From assembly GCA_947488085.1 (NCBI GenBank), contig CANKYI010000002.1, positions 248,001-312,000 on the forward strand: 64,000 bases of DNA, written 5' to 3'. Below the pieces are notes generated by a model. The model had not been told where the DNA came from. It saw only the letters and a program-made list of their open reading frames with translations, and ran no database searches. Shown here piece after piece: positions 46,687-55,323 of this stretch. How positions within the stretch are numbered: position 1 is the stretch's first letter; every line of letters begins with the position of its first letter. The position numbers were made by a program, and so were the translations under genes. This stretch comes from an uncultured Erythrobacter sp. (GTDB lineage: Bacteria > Pseudomonadota > Alphaproteobacteria > Sphingomonadales > Sphingomonadaceae).

Positions 46687-47922
46687 CTACTTAGCCATGA
46701 TCAGATGAGAGCTGCCGGCGATGCCCAATTCATCGAGAATGCCATGCATCTTCTTTTTCACTCCAAAGAAGCCGGCTTTGGCAAAAGGCCATGTGGCACG
46801 GCTGAGGTCGGGGAGAAGTTCGGCAGAGGCCGGGGGCAGTTCTGCTTCCAGAGCATCGCGGGTCCAGCCGGTCGGAATATGGGGGAGGGCGATGCGATCC
46901 ACCCCAGCCTTTGCGAGAATTTCAGCGAGTGCATCACCGTCTTCCCAAGCCACCGCCGGACATCCAAACGCCTCGGATGCCGCTTTCACTCCGCCCGCGA
47001 CCGCACCAGTCGCAAAGTCCTGCGCCATATCGCCAATCGCGCCGGGAGATCGCGCTTGTGGACGGGCCGCACCAATCACCAGAGCAGGCGGGTGGGGCAG
47101 GGTAAGCGGCACATGGCTGGCGCCCTCATCATGCAACAACAATGCATAGGGTTCCTTGCCGAAATCAACTTCATTGGGCAGTTGCAGGGGCGCACGGCCA
47201 TAGTCCTGCGCCTCCTCCAAAGCATGCGCCTCTTCCGCTAAGCCATCCGCAGACAGCGGGCCGCCCGGTTGATTGGCGGTGTAGCGCGCAATGTTGTCGG
47301 GCCGCGCAAGATAGGTTTTACCCTTTGTATGAAGCCCTCCGACCCAGCGCCAAGAAAGAGTGTTCGAGGCCGCATCCCCATCGATCAGATGCCGCAAAAA
47401 GAAGTCTGCACCAAGCCGCCAATCGAGCTTCAAAGTGAAGATCCAGATGCTCGCAAACCACATGCGCGCATGGTTGTGGAGATAGCCGGTGGACACAAGC
47501 TCACGCGCCCAATGATCGAACGCCTCAATCCCGGTGCGTCCCTCGATCGCCTCGGTGTAAGCAATGCGCAAACCGGCATTGGTATCGAGCGTGGCGAGCG
47601 CAGCATCGCGGGCCTTGCAATAGTCAGCCCAGATCGTGGGACACTGTTCCAGATAGCCTTTGAAATAGATCCGCCAAAACACCTCAGCGATGAATTTATC
47701 CGCTGCCTCAAGGCTGTGCTGGCTCAACACGGTGTCGATGACTTCGGTCTCACTAAACAGCCCGGCATGCAGCCACGGGGACAATTGCGACACGTTCTGG
47801 CGCGGGCCAACCTCTGGTGCGCCATTGTCGTAATTGCGATTGTTCGCATAAGCGCGCCCGGCGCTCTCGGCAAAGTCGGTTAGCCGCTGAATACCGGCGG
47901 CGCGGGTCGGTTCGAATTGCAT
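46687..47922 (-). CDS. Photolyase/cryptochrome-related protein with FAD domain first
   Basis: The protein has 411 residues. Residues about 40-215 match the FAD-binding helical half of photolyases: QLSPWLHAGLFSE, FIAEVFWRIYFKGYL, TGIEAFDHWARELVSTGYLH, NHARMWFASIWIF and LIDGDAASNTLSWRWVGG. In classical photolyases this half is C-terminal and follows an alpha/beta antenna domain. Here the protein starts with it, and the region from about 250 to 400 (YALLLHDEGASHVP, PALVIGAARP, VDRIALPHIPTGWTRD) looks like an alpha/beta domain placed after it. It probably binds FAD; repair activity is unproven. The Met at 47922 fits the domain start. Confidence 0.8.
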   Translation of the reverse strand: MQFEPTRAAGIQRLTDFAESAGRAYANNRNYDNGAPEVGPRQNVSQLSPWLHAGLFSETEVIDTVLSQHSLEAADKFIAEVFWRIYFKGYLEQCPTIWADYCKARDAALATLDTNAGLRIAYTEAIEGRTGIEAFDHWARELVSTGYLHNHARMWFASIWIFTLKLDWRLGADFFLRHLIDGDAASNTLSWRWVGGLHTKGKTYLARPDNIARYTANQPGGPLSADGLAEEAHALEEAQDYGRAPLQLPNEVDFGKEPYALLLHDEGASHVPLTLPHPPALVIGAARPQARSPGAIGDMAQDFATGAVAGGVKAASEAFGCPAVAWEDGDALAEILAKAGVDRIALPHIPTGWTRDALEAELPPASAELLPDLSRATWPFAKAGFFGVKKKMHGILDELGIAGSSHLIMAK

Positions 47923-48086
47923 AATGGTCCAACTCCGGACAGCGCGGATGGGTTCCTCGCATTCAAGGAACGCATCCAGCCTGCGGGTTCTTGCGTATAT
48001 TGCCCAAGGTCGGCACAGAGCCGCTCGGCCCCTCGGGAGTAAAACCTCCCGCAAACCCCGAATAAGAATTTACAAGGACAGACCCC

Positions 48087-48659
48087 ATGAACATGCTCAA
48101 AATCACACTTGCATCGACCATCGCCCTTTCGCTCGCCGCTTGCGCACCAGAAGCTGGCGAAGATGATGCGATGATGGCGGATGATGCTGCGATGGCTGAA
48201 GAAGCGACGCCAGCTGGTACCATCGTCGAAGTCGCGCAGGGCGATGAAGGTTTCTCCACATTGGTCGCTGCCGTAACCGCTGCTGGTTTGGGTGAGACAC
48301 TGTCAGGCGAGGGACCCTTCACCGTGTTCGCGCCGACCAATGACGCCTTCGCCAAAATCGACGCAGCCGTATTGACCGAGCTGACCACCAACGACACCGA
48401 AACGCTCGGCGCGATCCTGACCTATCACGTGGTCGAGGGCGCAGTTGATGCCGAGACATTGCTCGGCGCAATCGGCGAAGCGGGCGACGAAGGCTACACC
48501 ATCACTACGGTTGCAGGCGGCACGCTGAACGCATCTGTGGTGGACGGTGCAGTGGTCCTGACTGACGCAGCCGGTGGCACAGCGACAGTCACCGCCACCG
48601 ATGTCGCCGCATCGAACGGTCTGGTCCATGTCATCGACACGGTGCTGATGCCGCAATAA
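48087..48659 (+). CDS. Fasciclin (FAS1) domain lipoprotein
   Basis: A 190-residue protein with a lipobox (LSLAAC, Cys at about 19), an acidic Ala/Asp/Met-rich linker, and one FAS1 domain: GEGPFTVFAPTNDAFAKID and ILTYHVVEGAVDA, then NGLVHVIDTVLMP at the end. FAS1 proteins are adhesion or surface proteins; the bacterial single-domain forms are of unclear role. A hairpin terminator follows. Confidence 0.92.
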   Translation: MNMLKITLASTIALSLAACAPEAGEDDAMMADDAAMAEEATPAGTIVEVAQGDEGFSTLVAAVTAAGLGETLSGEGPFTVFAPTNDAFAKIDAAVLTELTTNDTETLGAILTYHVVEGAVDAETLLGAIGEAGDEGYTITTVAGGTLNASVVDGAVVLTDAAGGTATVTATDVAASNGLVHVIDTVLMPQ

Positions 48660-48687
48660 TCGCGCATTCTGCACAACTCCCAGATTG

Positions 48688-48725
48688 AAGGGGCGGGTCC
48701 GCTGGAAAGCGCGACCCGCCCTTTT
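48688..48725 (+). terminator. Intrinsic terminator after the FAS1 gene
   Basis: A stem of about 12 bp (AAGGGGCGGGTC at 48688-48699, complement at 48713-48724, one G-T pair) with a 13-nt loop ends in TTTT, 29 bp after the stop codon. Confidence 0.75.
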
Positions 48726-48776
48726 GCGTTTCGGCCTGCGGTCTTCTAACGAGGGGTAAGGAGTTAGGGAGAGAAC

Positions 48777-49223
48777 ATGCAAACTGCGCCTCACACACTG
48801 ATTGCCCTTGGCGCGGTCGCTGTCTTGAGCGCGTGTTCTCAGCCCACCGGCGATATCAGCCGCGATGCTCAACCATTCGATGGGATCGCCGAAAGTGTGA
48901 GCATCACCACCCTTGGCACAGAGCCGTTTTGGGGGGTCGATATTGAACCTGACGGCGATGGCTATACCGCACGCTATTCATCACCGGAGGACCTGGAAGG
49001 GACAACCTTCCCCGTCACGCGCTTTGCCGGGAACAACGGCATCAGCTTTAGCGGAGAGCGGGATGGTGAAGCTGTACTGATCGCGCTGACACCGGGAGAA
49101 TGCAGCGACGCCATGAGCGACCGCACCTATCCCTACACAGCCACGGTCTCAATTGGTGATAGAACCTTGCGGGGCTGTGGCTACACCAGCGATGAACCAT
49201 TTATCGGAGAAGAAATGCCATGA
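48777..49223 (+). CDS. Small lipoprotein of the COG3650 type
   Basis: A 148-residue protein with lipobox LSAC near residue 20. The mature part has the pattern GTEPFWGVDIEPDG, GECSDAMSDRTYPYTATV and RTLRGCGY, which I recall from a family of predicted periplasmic lipoproteins (COG3650). It contains two conserved Cys that may form a disulfide. No function is known. The stop overlaps the start of the next gene (ATGA). Confidence 0.7.
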   Translation: MQTAPHTLIALGAVAVLSACSQPTGDISRDAQPFDGIAESVSITTLGTEPFWGVDIEPDGDGYTARYSSPEDLEGTTFPVTRFAGNNGISFSGERDGEAVLIALTPGECSDAMSDRTYPYTATVSIGDRTLRGCGYTSDEPFIGEEMP

Positions 49224-49618
49224 GCGATGGCTTGCAAAAAGGCCGCGTGGGTGCCGCTGTTGGCGGCCAACAAGTGGGAGGTGGATGGAGAGCCCTGTTC
49301 AGGGTCGCCGCCGCGTTCAATTTTGTTGTTGGCGCACTAGGAATGCTGTCGCCTGAGGCAACTATCGATGCGCGGATCATTGGTGTGCTCGTATTCTGTT
49401 TTGGCATTGTCTATTGGCAGGTCGCGCGCGAGCCGTTGCGTTATGCCCCTATCCTTTGGGCGGGGGTGATCGGCAAACTCGGTGTAGTCGGTTTGCTGGG
49501 GCCAACGGTGATTGGATCTGAGGGCGATACGGTGATCGTCGCCATTCTCGCTTTGGATGCCCTGTTTGCAATCGCATTCCTCGCGTTCTTGCTGACCAAG
49601 GGCGATACGACAGACTGA
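49220..49618 (+). CDS. Small membrane protein of unknown function
   Basis: A 132-residue protein with four predicted membrane segments (about 26-46, 50-66, 77-97, 104-124) and a Gly-rich N-terminus. No recognised family. It is translationally coupled to the lipoprotein gene by a 4-bp overlap. Confidence 0.65.
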   Translation: MSDGLQKGRVGAAVGGQQVGGGWRALFRVAAAFNFVVGALGMLSPEATIDARIIGVLVFCFGIVYWQVAREPLRYAPILWAGVIGKLGVVGLLGPTVIGSEGDTVIVAILALDALFAIAFLAFLLTKGDTTD

Positions 49619-49647
49619 AGATACCCAATCAATCGAAGGAGCGTTCC

Positions 49648-50052
49648 ATGGCACAAACCGGTGGCTGTCTTTGTGGGCAGGTTCAATACACTCTCAATGC
49701 CGAACCGCAGATCTGCGTCGCGTGCCATTGCAAGAATTGCCAGCGTCAGGCGGGCAGTGTCCTTTCGATCATTATCGGCGTGGCAGAGGATGCGGTGGAG
49801 TACACCGGTGAGGTTAAGACCTACAACGATACCGGCGATAGCGGTGCGACTGTGCGTCGCCAGTTTTGCCCGGAATGCGGATCGCCTGTTTTTACGCGGT
49901 TAGAGCAACCCGGGCTGATGTTCATCAAAGCGGGCACTTTGGATGACACGTCGCAGCTGAAGCCCGCCTTCCATTGCTACACCAAAAGCAAGCAAGAATG
50001 GGTCGAATTGGGCGATTTACCGGGTTTTGAAACTGTTCCAGAGGGGTTGTAG
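49648..50052 (+). CDS. GFA/CENP-V family zinc protein
   Basis: The protein has 134 residues. The zinc-binding cysteines of the GFA fold are present: GGCLCGQVQY, CHCKNCQRQAGS, and FCPECGSPVF. The family was first linked to glutathione-dependent formaldehyde activation, but most members are uncharacterised. It follows the small membrane protein gene by 29 bp with a GGAG site. Confidence 0.9.
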   Translation: MAQTGGCLCGQVQYTLNAEPQICVACHCKNCQRQAGSVLSIIIGVAEDAVEYTGEVKTYNDTGDSGATVRRQFCPECGSPVFTRLEQPGLMFIKAGTLDDTSQLKPAFHCYTKSKQEWVELGDLPGFETVPEGL

Positions 50053-50120
50053 ACTCTTCGAAAAACGTGCTTAAATTCAAAGTCTTGGTGCGGGTTGGAT
50101 CACATTTCGTGAACTTTCGC

Positions 50121-50145
50121 GGAACACCTAGGGGTTTTTGCCGTT
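50121..50145 (+). promoter_or_regulatory. EcfG-type general stress promoter for the LOV kinase
   Basis: GGAAC at 50121-50125, a 16-bp spacer, and CGTT at 50142-50145 match the GGAAC-N16/17-CGTT consensus of the alpha-proteobacterial general-stress sigma factor EcfG. It lies about 85 bp upstream of the GTG start. Confidence 0.65.
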
Positions 50146-50229
50146 TCAAGGGCAACTAATAATTTCATCCGCGACCCGGCCCTTCTCCCCATATGCGATG
50201 AGGGCTCCCCCCGCGGGAAAGCAGGAAAC

Positions 50230-51315
50230 GTGAATACCGACGACGAAGCTGACCGTCCGCGGCCCGACCAGGCCGCGTTGCGGTTCGATGATGCACCCGA
50301 ACGGTTTCGGGCAGGAAATGCGAGCGACCAATTCTCTGGCGCATCTGGTGTGCTGTTTGAGCAGGCTATGGCGCAAACCCGTATGGCAATCTGCCTGGTC
50401 GATCCGCATGCCAAAGATCTCCCGATAGTCTTTGCCAACCGCGCCTTTCGTCGCCTGACTGGATATTCTGAGGAAGAGGTTATCGGCCGCAATTGCCGTT
50501 TCCTCCAGGGACCAAAGACCGATCCAGAACCCATCGCGCGAATTCGCAAAGCGATTGAAAACGAAGATGTGGTGGTGGTTGAACTTCTCAATTACCGCAA
50601 GAATGGGACAACGTTTTGGAACGCGCTGCACCTCGGGCCAATCTACAATAAAGACAACGAACTGGTTTATTTCTTCGGCAGCCAATGGGATGTTTCGGAT
50701 GTTCGTGCGGCACGAGCAGACGAACAGCATGCGCGCGAGATGGCGCGTGAACTTTCTCATCGCATGAAGAATATGTTCGCGGTCATATCTGGCATCGTCA
50801 ATGTGACGGGTAGGGTGCGCGGTATTCAAAGCGAGGCCGCTGAGATCAACTCGCGCATTCAGGCTCTGGGTCGCGCTTACGAAACGACGCTGGATGATGC
50901 ATCAAGTGGTAGCATCGATATCGGCGAAGCAATCCGGGCCGTAATGTTGCCATATGACCATGATCATGACCGCCTTTCCTTGAGCGGCGAAGCGGTGCGC
51001 ATGCCATTCACCGTCATTTCGGTGATCGGTTTGGTTCTGCATGAACTGGCTGCCAACGCGACCAAGCATGGAGCGTGGTTGGTCGATGGGGGCAAGGTGT
51101 CTCTATCCTGGTCGCTTGATGCACATGATCGCGAGCTCATTATCCGCTGGGTTGAAAAGGGCGGTCCGGCTGTCGATGAAGGTACTATGCAGGATGGTAC
51201 AGGGACGGCGATTGTGGATCGCTTGCTCGCTACATCTCGTGGATCGATCAAGCGCGAATGGAGTGACGAAGGCCTGACAGCAACAATCTCAGTGCCTGCG
51301 CGTAGGGCGGCATGA
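50230..51315 (+). CDS. LOV-domain blue-light histidine kinase (HWE/HisKA_2 type)
   Basis: The protein has 361 residues with a GTG start. The LOV domain (about 45-155) has the flavin-adduct Cys at C89 in GRNCRFLQG and the signalling Gln at Q152 in GSQWDV, so a photoactive FMN site is expected. A linker leads to the dimerisation and phospho-acceptor helix with H177 in ELSHRMKNMFAVI, and the ATPase domain has N276 in HELAANATKHGAW. The size and order are like the LOV kinases EL346/EL368 of Erythrobacter litoralis. Blue light should control phosphotransfer, probably to the receiver protein encoded next (ATGA overlap) or to PhyR. Confidence 0.93.
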   Translation: MNTDDEADRPRPDQAALRFDDAPERFRAGNASDQFSGASGVLFEQAMAQTRMAICLVDPHAKDLPIVFANRAFRRLTGYSEEEVIGRNCRFLQGPKTDPEPIARIRKAIENEDVVVVELLNYRKNGTTFWNALHLGPIYNKDNELVYFFGSQWDVSDVRAARADEQHAREMARELSHRMKNMFAVISGIVNVTGRVRGIQSEAAEINSRIQALGRAYETTLDDASSGSIDIGEAIRAVMLPYDHDHDRLSLSGEAVRMPFTVISVIGLVLHELAANATKHGAWLVDGGKVSLSWSLDAHDRELIIRWVEKGGPAVDEGTMQDGTGTAIVDRLLATSRGSIKREWSDEGLTATISVPARRAA

Positions 51316-51707
51316 CCAAAGCTTGTTCCGTCTTAGTCCTTGATGATGAACCACTGATCCTCATGGACCTTGAATATGCTGGCGAGGACAAGGGCTGCAT
51401 GATGATACCCGCCACCACTTGTGCCGAAGCTGATCGGGCGATGAATGCTCACGGCGCAATCGATGTTGCGATCCTTGATGTGTCACTGGCAGAGGATCAG
51501 ACTTGCGTGCCAATTGCCCGCGAATTGGAGCTTCGTGGCATTCCCTATCTGCTCCATTCCGGCAATCTTGACCGCCATAATGAGCATGTGCGCATGCTGG
51601 ATGCACCTCTGATCGCCAAACCTGCGAGCGCGGAAAAAGTCATTGCAGCTGCCATCGCCCTGTTTGAGGGACGATGGCGCAAAGACGATCCGATCGCGGC
51701 TGACTAA
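51312..51707 (+). CDS. Single-domain response regulator receiver
   Basis: A 131-residue receiver domain without an output domain. The acidic pair D11/D12 (LVLDDEP), phospho-acceptor D56 in AILDVSL, switch Ser in LLHSGN and K103 in LIAKPAS are all present, so it should accept phosphate. It is translationally coupled to the LOV kinase gene by an ATGA overlap, so that kinase is the likely donor. Such stand-alone receivers modulate the general stress response in sphingomonads; this role is inferred. Confidence 0.9.
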   Translation: MTKACSVLVLDDEPLILMDLEYAGEDKGCMMIPATTCAEADRAMNAHGAIDVAILDVSLAEDQTCVPIARELELRGIPYLLHSGNLDRHNEHVRMLDAPLIAKPASAEKVIAAAIALFEGRWRKDDPIAAD

Positions 51708-51724
51708 GCAGCGATCAACCGATC

Positions 51725-53179
51725 TCAGAACACGCCAGGATTTTCATATTGGGTCGCGTTGGGGCGGTCTGGCTGCAGCATTTGCATAGCTGATGGCGCT
51801 GACTGCGCTGTTCTTTGACCGTTGCTGCCTGCGGTGATGGCAGTGCAAATGCCGCCTCGCAAGAAATCAAGCGAGGTCGCAATCGATGCCTCGTTGGCAT
51901 CGCCAAGCGGCGTAAAGAGATCATCCGTGGCCCGGCAACTATTGGGAATGACGCTGGCCAGCCCTGTGAAATAATCGCCATTACCATCGGCATTCAATGT
52001 CTGGAACGTCACGGCGCGGATGCGAAGGTCGCAAGCCTCGAAATCGAAACCGAACTGGCCAACGGGTTTGCCTGACGTGTTGCTGCCCACTATCGCGATA
52101 CTATCCGCATTGAGATAGGGGATCATGGAATTGATCACCAACTCGCTGGCAGATGCGCTGCTGCCGGTGGTGATGAATGCAATCTTGGACGCTTGGAGTG
52201 CTTGCACCTCACTCTCAAAGAACTCGGTTGAATTCTCCGAAGACTTTGATGGGCGCAAGACGGTCTCGCTCCATAATTGGCCGACACGGTTTTCGCCCAA
52301 CAGGTCACCAAACGTCTCTGCTACGCTAACCAAACCGCCACCATTGTAACGGAAATCAATGATCAGCTCGTCCACGCCGTTTGTGTTGAACAATTGAAAT
52401 GCGTCTCGCAGCTGGTTAGCCGCGTCGCCCACGATGAAAGTGCGTAGGTTCAAATAGCCGACATTCTTGCCGCCATCATTGAGGATCAACGCGCCATAGC
52501 GGTCCGAAATCGGATCGAGTGAGAAATCGGTCTTTGCAATCGTCGCTTCAATCACATTGCCGCCCAACTGAGTGAAGCGGATCACGCGAGTAACGCCTGG
52601 ATCGGATGGCCCAAGTGCATCCACAACCGCTTGCGGTCCGCCTGCTGCCATAATCGAATTGACAGTTTGCAAATTGGTCGAGCTTGTGCCGATTGCATTC
52701 AATTCAGTGCCGCGATCCATACCCGCAGCAAACCCTGGGGCGTTTTCGAATGTCTCAAGCAAGAATACGCGGTTGTTTGTCTGGTCAAAAGCGAGACGGA
52801 TGCCGAAACCTGCGCTGGACCCGGAACTGATCAGCGCGTTTTCTTCCGCGATCGAGGTCGCAAAGGTAAACCCTTTATCTCGCGCTTGTGCGCGGGCGGG
52901 CGCGACGCGCGCATTCAGGTAACTTTGAACATCATTAAATGCGCTGGCGTCTACCGTGTTGTCGAGCAGGTCAGGAAACAGATACCATTCATTGAGCACA
53001 TCATTGGCAAAGTCGATCTGGTTTGAGATCGAGCAGGTTCCGCTCGTCGGGGGTGTTGTCGGCGTTCCGCCAGTCGGAGCAGGCGTATTTGATCCGCCTC
53101 CACCGCCACACGAGGCCAGTGAAATTGCAAGAGTTCCCACGAGTGCCGCGCGACCGGGTGTGTTGGCATGAAATTTCAT
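51725..53179 (-). CDS. S41-family peptidase, lipoprotein
   Basis: The protein has 484 residues with a lipobox (ISLASC, Cys at about 24) followed by a Gly and Pro/Thr-rich linker. A PDZ-like region precedes the protease core: ELIIDFRYNGGGLVSVAETF and FITTGSSASASELVINSMIPYL, where the Ser of SASE is the nucleophile of the C-terminal-processing-protease family. IVGSNTSGKPVGQ follows in the Lys/oxyanion region. It is probably anchored in the outer membrane. The Met at 53179 starts the signal peptide. It converges on the receiver gene. Confidence 0.87.
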   Translation of the reverse strand: MKFHANTPGRAALVGTLAISLASCGGGGGSNTPAPTGGTPTTPPTSGTCSISNQIDFANDVLNEWYLFPDLLDNTVDASAFNDVQSYLNARVAPARAQARDKGFTFATSIAEENALISSGSSAGFGIRLAFDQTNNRVFLLETFENAPGFAAGMDRGTELNAIGTSSTNLQTVNSIMAAGGPQAVVDALGPSDPGVTRVIRFTQLGGNVIEATIAKTDFSLDPISDRYGALILNDGGKNVGYLNLRTFIVGDAANQLRDAFQLFNTNGVDELIIDFRYNGGGLVSVAETFGDLLGENRVGQLWSETVLRPSKSSENSTEFFESEVQALQASKIAFITTGSSASASELVINSMIPYLNADSIAIVGSNTSGKPVGQFGFDFEACDLRIRAVTFQTLNADGNGDYFTGLASVIPNSCRATDDLFTPLGDANEASIATSLDFLRGGICTAITAGSNGQRTAQSAPSAMQMLQPDRPNATQYENPGVF

Positions 53180-53423
53180 AATTAGGGAGCAGCTCCGCTT
53201 AAAAATACCTAGTAATTGACCTCCGCTTCGGCATGTGCAGACTGCCCCCTGCGCGTGCCGACGGGCAGCTTGTGCGGCTTGTCCACTGGCGTCAAGCTGA
53301 ACGTGGGACTGAAATTCCTCGTATTTTCGCAGGTTTTCCCCAGTTGCCGGGGTAAATCGTCCATCTCTCTCTCGTTTTGGCCCCTTTATCCGACTAGCTA
53401 AGAAGACATGGAAAGACAGAATC

Positions 53424-54014
53424 ATGACTGATCTGCCTGATTGGGTCGCAGCTCAATTGCCGAAAGCAGCGCGCCATCCCGGACTTGCGATTGCAAGCCT
53501 TGGGGATGCCAAGACGTTTGGGAAGGGTGGTTTTAAACTGTCCAGCCCCGCTTTTGATGCAGGTGAAGAGCTCGACCCTTGCTTTACGGCAAAGGAAGAG
53601 GACGCGGTTGCTCCGCCTTTGGAGTGGACTGCGCCGCCTCCGGGTTCGCAAGAGCTGATCGTGATTGTTGAAGATGCAACCAATCCGGCTGCTGCACCCA
53701 CTGCTCAATGGGTCGTGTGGGGCCTTGCCGGTCAACGCGGCAAATTGCTCGAAGGTGAAATGCCACCGCGCGCTGGTAAGAATGCTGCGGGCAATTCCGA
53801 ATGGTTGCTGCCAGATCCCCCAGAAGGCGAGACGCGCCACTATGTCTTCCAAATTTTTGCAACTGACCTGCCACTGACATTGATGCCAGGGGCAAGCCGC
53901 GATGACGTGATCCAAGCGATCAAAGGATTCGTAACCGGTTGCGCCGTCCTCCACGCTCCTTTCACCGGCATCCCTGCAGATGACGGTGATTGGGACGATG
54001 AAGAAGCCGATTGA
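53424..54014 (+). CDS. YbhB/YbcL family PEBP-like (Raf kinase inhibitor-like) protein
   Basis: The protein has 196 residues. The phosphatidylethanolamine-binding-protein fold is shown by FKLSSPAFDAGEELDP, APPLEWTAPPPGSQELIVIVED and WVVWGLAG, and HYVFQIFATDLPL near the end. No signal peptide is present. Ligands of the bacterial proteins are largely unknown. The SWIB gene follows 28 bp downstream. Confidence 0.88.
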   Translation: MTDLPDWVAAQLPKAARHPGLAIASLGDAKTFGKGGFKLSSPAFDAGEELDPCFTAKEEDAVAPPLEWTAPPPGSQELIVIVEDATNPAAAPTAQWVVWGLAGQRGKLLEGEMPPRAGKNAAGNSEWLLPDPPEGETRHYVFQIFATDLPLTLMPGASRDDVIQAIKGFVTGCAVLHAPFTGIPADDGDWDDEEAD

Positions 54015-54042
54015 ACTACCAGAACCACAAGGGAGAATAACC

Positions 54043-54294
54043 ATGGCTGGAAAAACCAACGCACTGCAGAAACCGGTGCAACTTTCGGGCGATCTCGAAG
54101 CAGTAATCGGCAAAGGTCCGATGACTCGCGCTCAGGTGACCTCAAAGGTTTGGGAATACATCAAGGCAAACAGCCTTCAGGATTCCAAAGACAAGCGTCA
54201 GATCAATCCTGATGGCAAGCTTGGCGCGGTGATCGGCAAAGACCAGATCTCCATGTTCAAGATGACGGCTGCGGTGTCTAAGCACCTCACCTAA
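54043..54294 (+). CDS. SWIB/MDM2-domain protein
   Basis: A small 83-residue protein made up almost wholly of a SWIB domain: ALQKPVQLSGDLEAVIG, TRAQVTSKVWEYIKANSLQD and KRQINPDGKLGAVIG. The domain is best known from eukaryotic chromatin remodellers and chlamydial proteins, and stand-alone forms occur in several bacteria. The ATG at 54043 follows a GGGAGA site. It may bind DNA or proteins; the function in bacteria is unknown. Confidence 0.9.
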   Translation: MAGKTNALQKPVQLSGDLEAVIGKGPMTRAQVTSKVWEYIKANSLQDSKDKRQINPDGKLGAVIGKDQISMFKMTAAVSKHLT

Positions 54295-54311
54295 GGCTTT
54301 TGCCTCAATAT

Positions 54312-54360
54312 GTTGACCAACAGCGCGTTTTGCGGAAACGCGGCGCGCTGTTGGATCAAC
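54312..54360 (+). terminator. Hairpin after the SWIB gene
   Basis: A long inverted repeat (GTTGACCAACAGCGCG at 54312-54327, near-complement at 54344-54360 with one bulge) starts 17 bp after the stop. There is no U-tract, so termination is possible but not certain. Confidence 0.5.
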
Positions 54361-54427
54361 GCTTCTTATATGATCGCCTCGTGCGAGGGTGATCCGCTGG
54401 CTTTAGACAGGCGATCTGAGCGCTGCC

Positions 54428-54823
54428 CTACGGCTTGCGTCTTCCAATTGGCACTTCACCCACCCACAGCGCCCACCAAATGATCAGCGGCTGCGCGATC
54501 ATGCGCGGGATGTGATAGCCAAGTCCAAGACCCCCATCATCGCGGGCCATATCCATGGCAAAGTGATTGATATTGGCGGGCCACACACACAAAGCATACA
54601 GCGCAAGCCCAATTCCAGCTGCCCTTCGCAGCCGGATATCGAACGGCTGTAGCAGTCCGATTGCGCCCAGTATTTCGGCAATACCGGTCCAAAACACGAC
54701 TTCGCTTGGGAAGGGCACTGCATCCGGTGTGATCGTGAGAAATGGGTCAGGCGCGACCAGATGCATATATCCGGCGAATGCGTAAATCGCCGCAAGCACT
54801 ACGCGCAAGACAGTGCGGATCAT
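54428..54823 (-). CDS. DoxX-family membrane protein
   Basis: A 131-residue protein with four predicted membrane segments. YAFAGYMHLVAPDPFL near the start and TGIAEILGAIGLLQP are typical of small DoxX-like proteins. Some relatives affect redox stress resistance; no specific role can be given here. The start overlaps the stop of the cupin gene upstream (ATGA). Confidence 0.8.
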   Translation of the reverse strand: MIRTVLRVVLAAIYAFAGYMHLVAPDPFLTITPDAVPFPSEVVFWTGIAEILGAIGLLQPFDIRLRRAAGIGLALYALCVWPANINHFAMDMARDDGGLGLGYHIPRMIAQPLIIWWALWVGEVPIGRRKP

Positions 54824-55278
54824 GCGTGTTTTCCTTTGCCGGGTGCCCAGCCCGGAGGGGCCAGCTCAAAGCCTGCAAAATCGAAACCCGGCACGACGAT
54901 GCAGGATACCAGTGAATAGCCAGCAGTCCCCGAAGCAGAGCGAGCGGCCTGCCATGCGTTGGTCGGGACGAGACCCTGCAATGCCTGTCCGCGCGCGACG
55001 TCGTTGCCCAGGGTAATCACCCGGTCAGGGCCATCATCCGTGTCCGCAATTGCAAGTTCAAGAGGATCACCCGCCTGCCAGATCCACATCTCGTCCGCAT
55101 CAACCCGGTGCCAATGCGAGGCTTCACCGGATTTGAGCAGGAACACAATCGCTGTTCCGCGAGCGCGACCCGTCGTATCTGGCGCAGCGCGCCATGTTTC
55201 TTTGTACCACCCGCCTTCGGGATGGGCGCTCATCTCTAATTGTTCGATGATGCTATCCGCGCTATTCACTGTCGTCAC
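54820..55278 (-). CDS. Cupin-5 (DUF985) protein
   Basis: The protein has 152 residues. The family pattern MSAHPEGGWYKETWRA, FLLKSGEASHWHRVDADEMW and APPGWAPGKGK is clear. The cupin His residues (HWH) could bind a metal. Enzymatic role is unknown. It is coupled to the DoxX gene by a 4-bp overlap. Confidence 0.88.
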   Translation of the reverse strand: MTTVNSADSIIEQLEMSAHPEGGWYKETWRAAPDTTGRARGTAIVFLLKSGEASHWHRVDADEMWIWQAGDPLELAIADTDDGPDRVITLGNDVARGQALQGLVPTNAWQAARSASGTAGYSLVSCIVVPGFDFAGFELAPPGWAPGKGKHA

Positions 55279-55323
55279 AAATCTGATCCTCTCAGCGCCG
55301 CTCTATCGGGAGAACCTTGGGCC

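Noticed and set aside
47931..47956. GGAAC-N17-AGTT upstream of the photolyase-like gene on the minus strand
   Set aside because: The -10 element deviates from CGTT and would lie only 9 bp from the start codon, too close for a normal leader.
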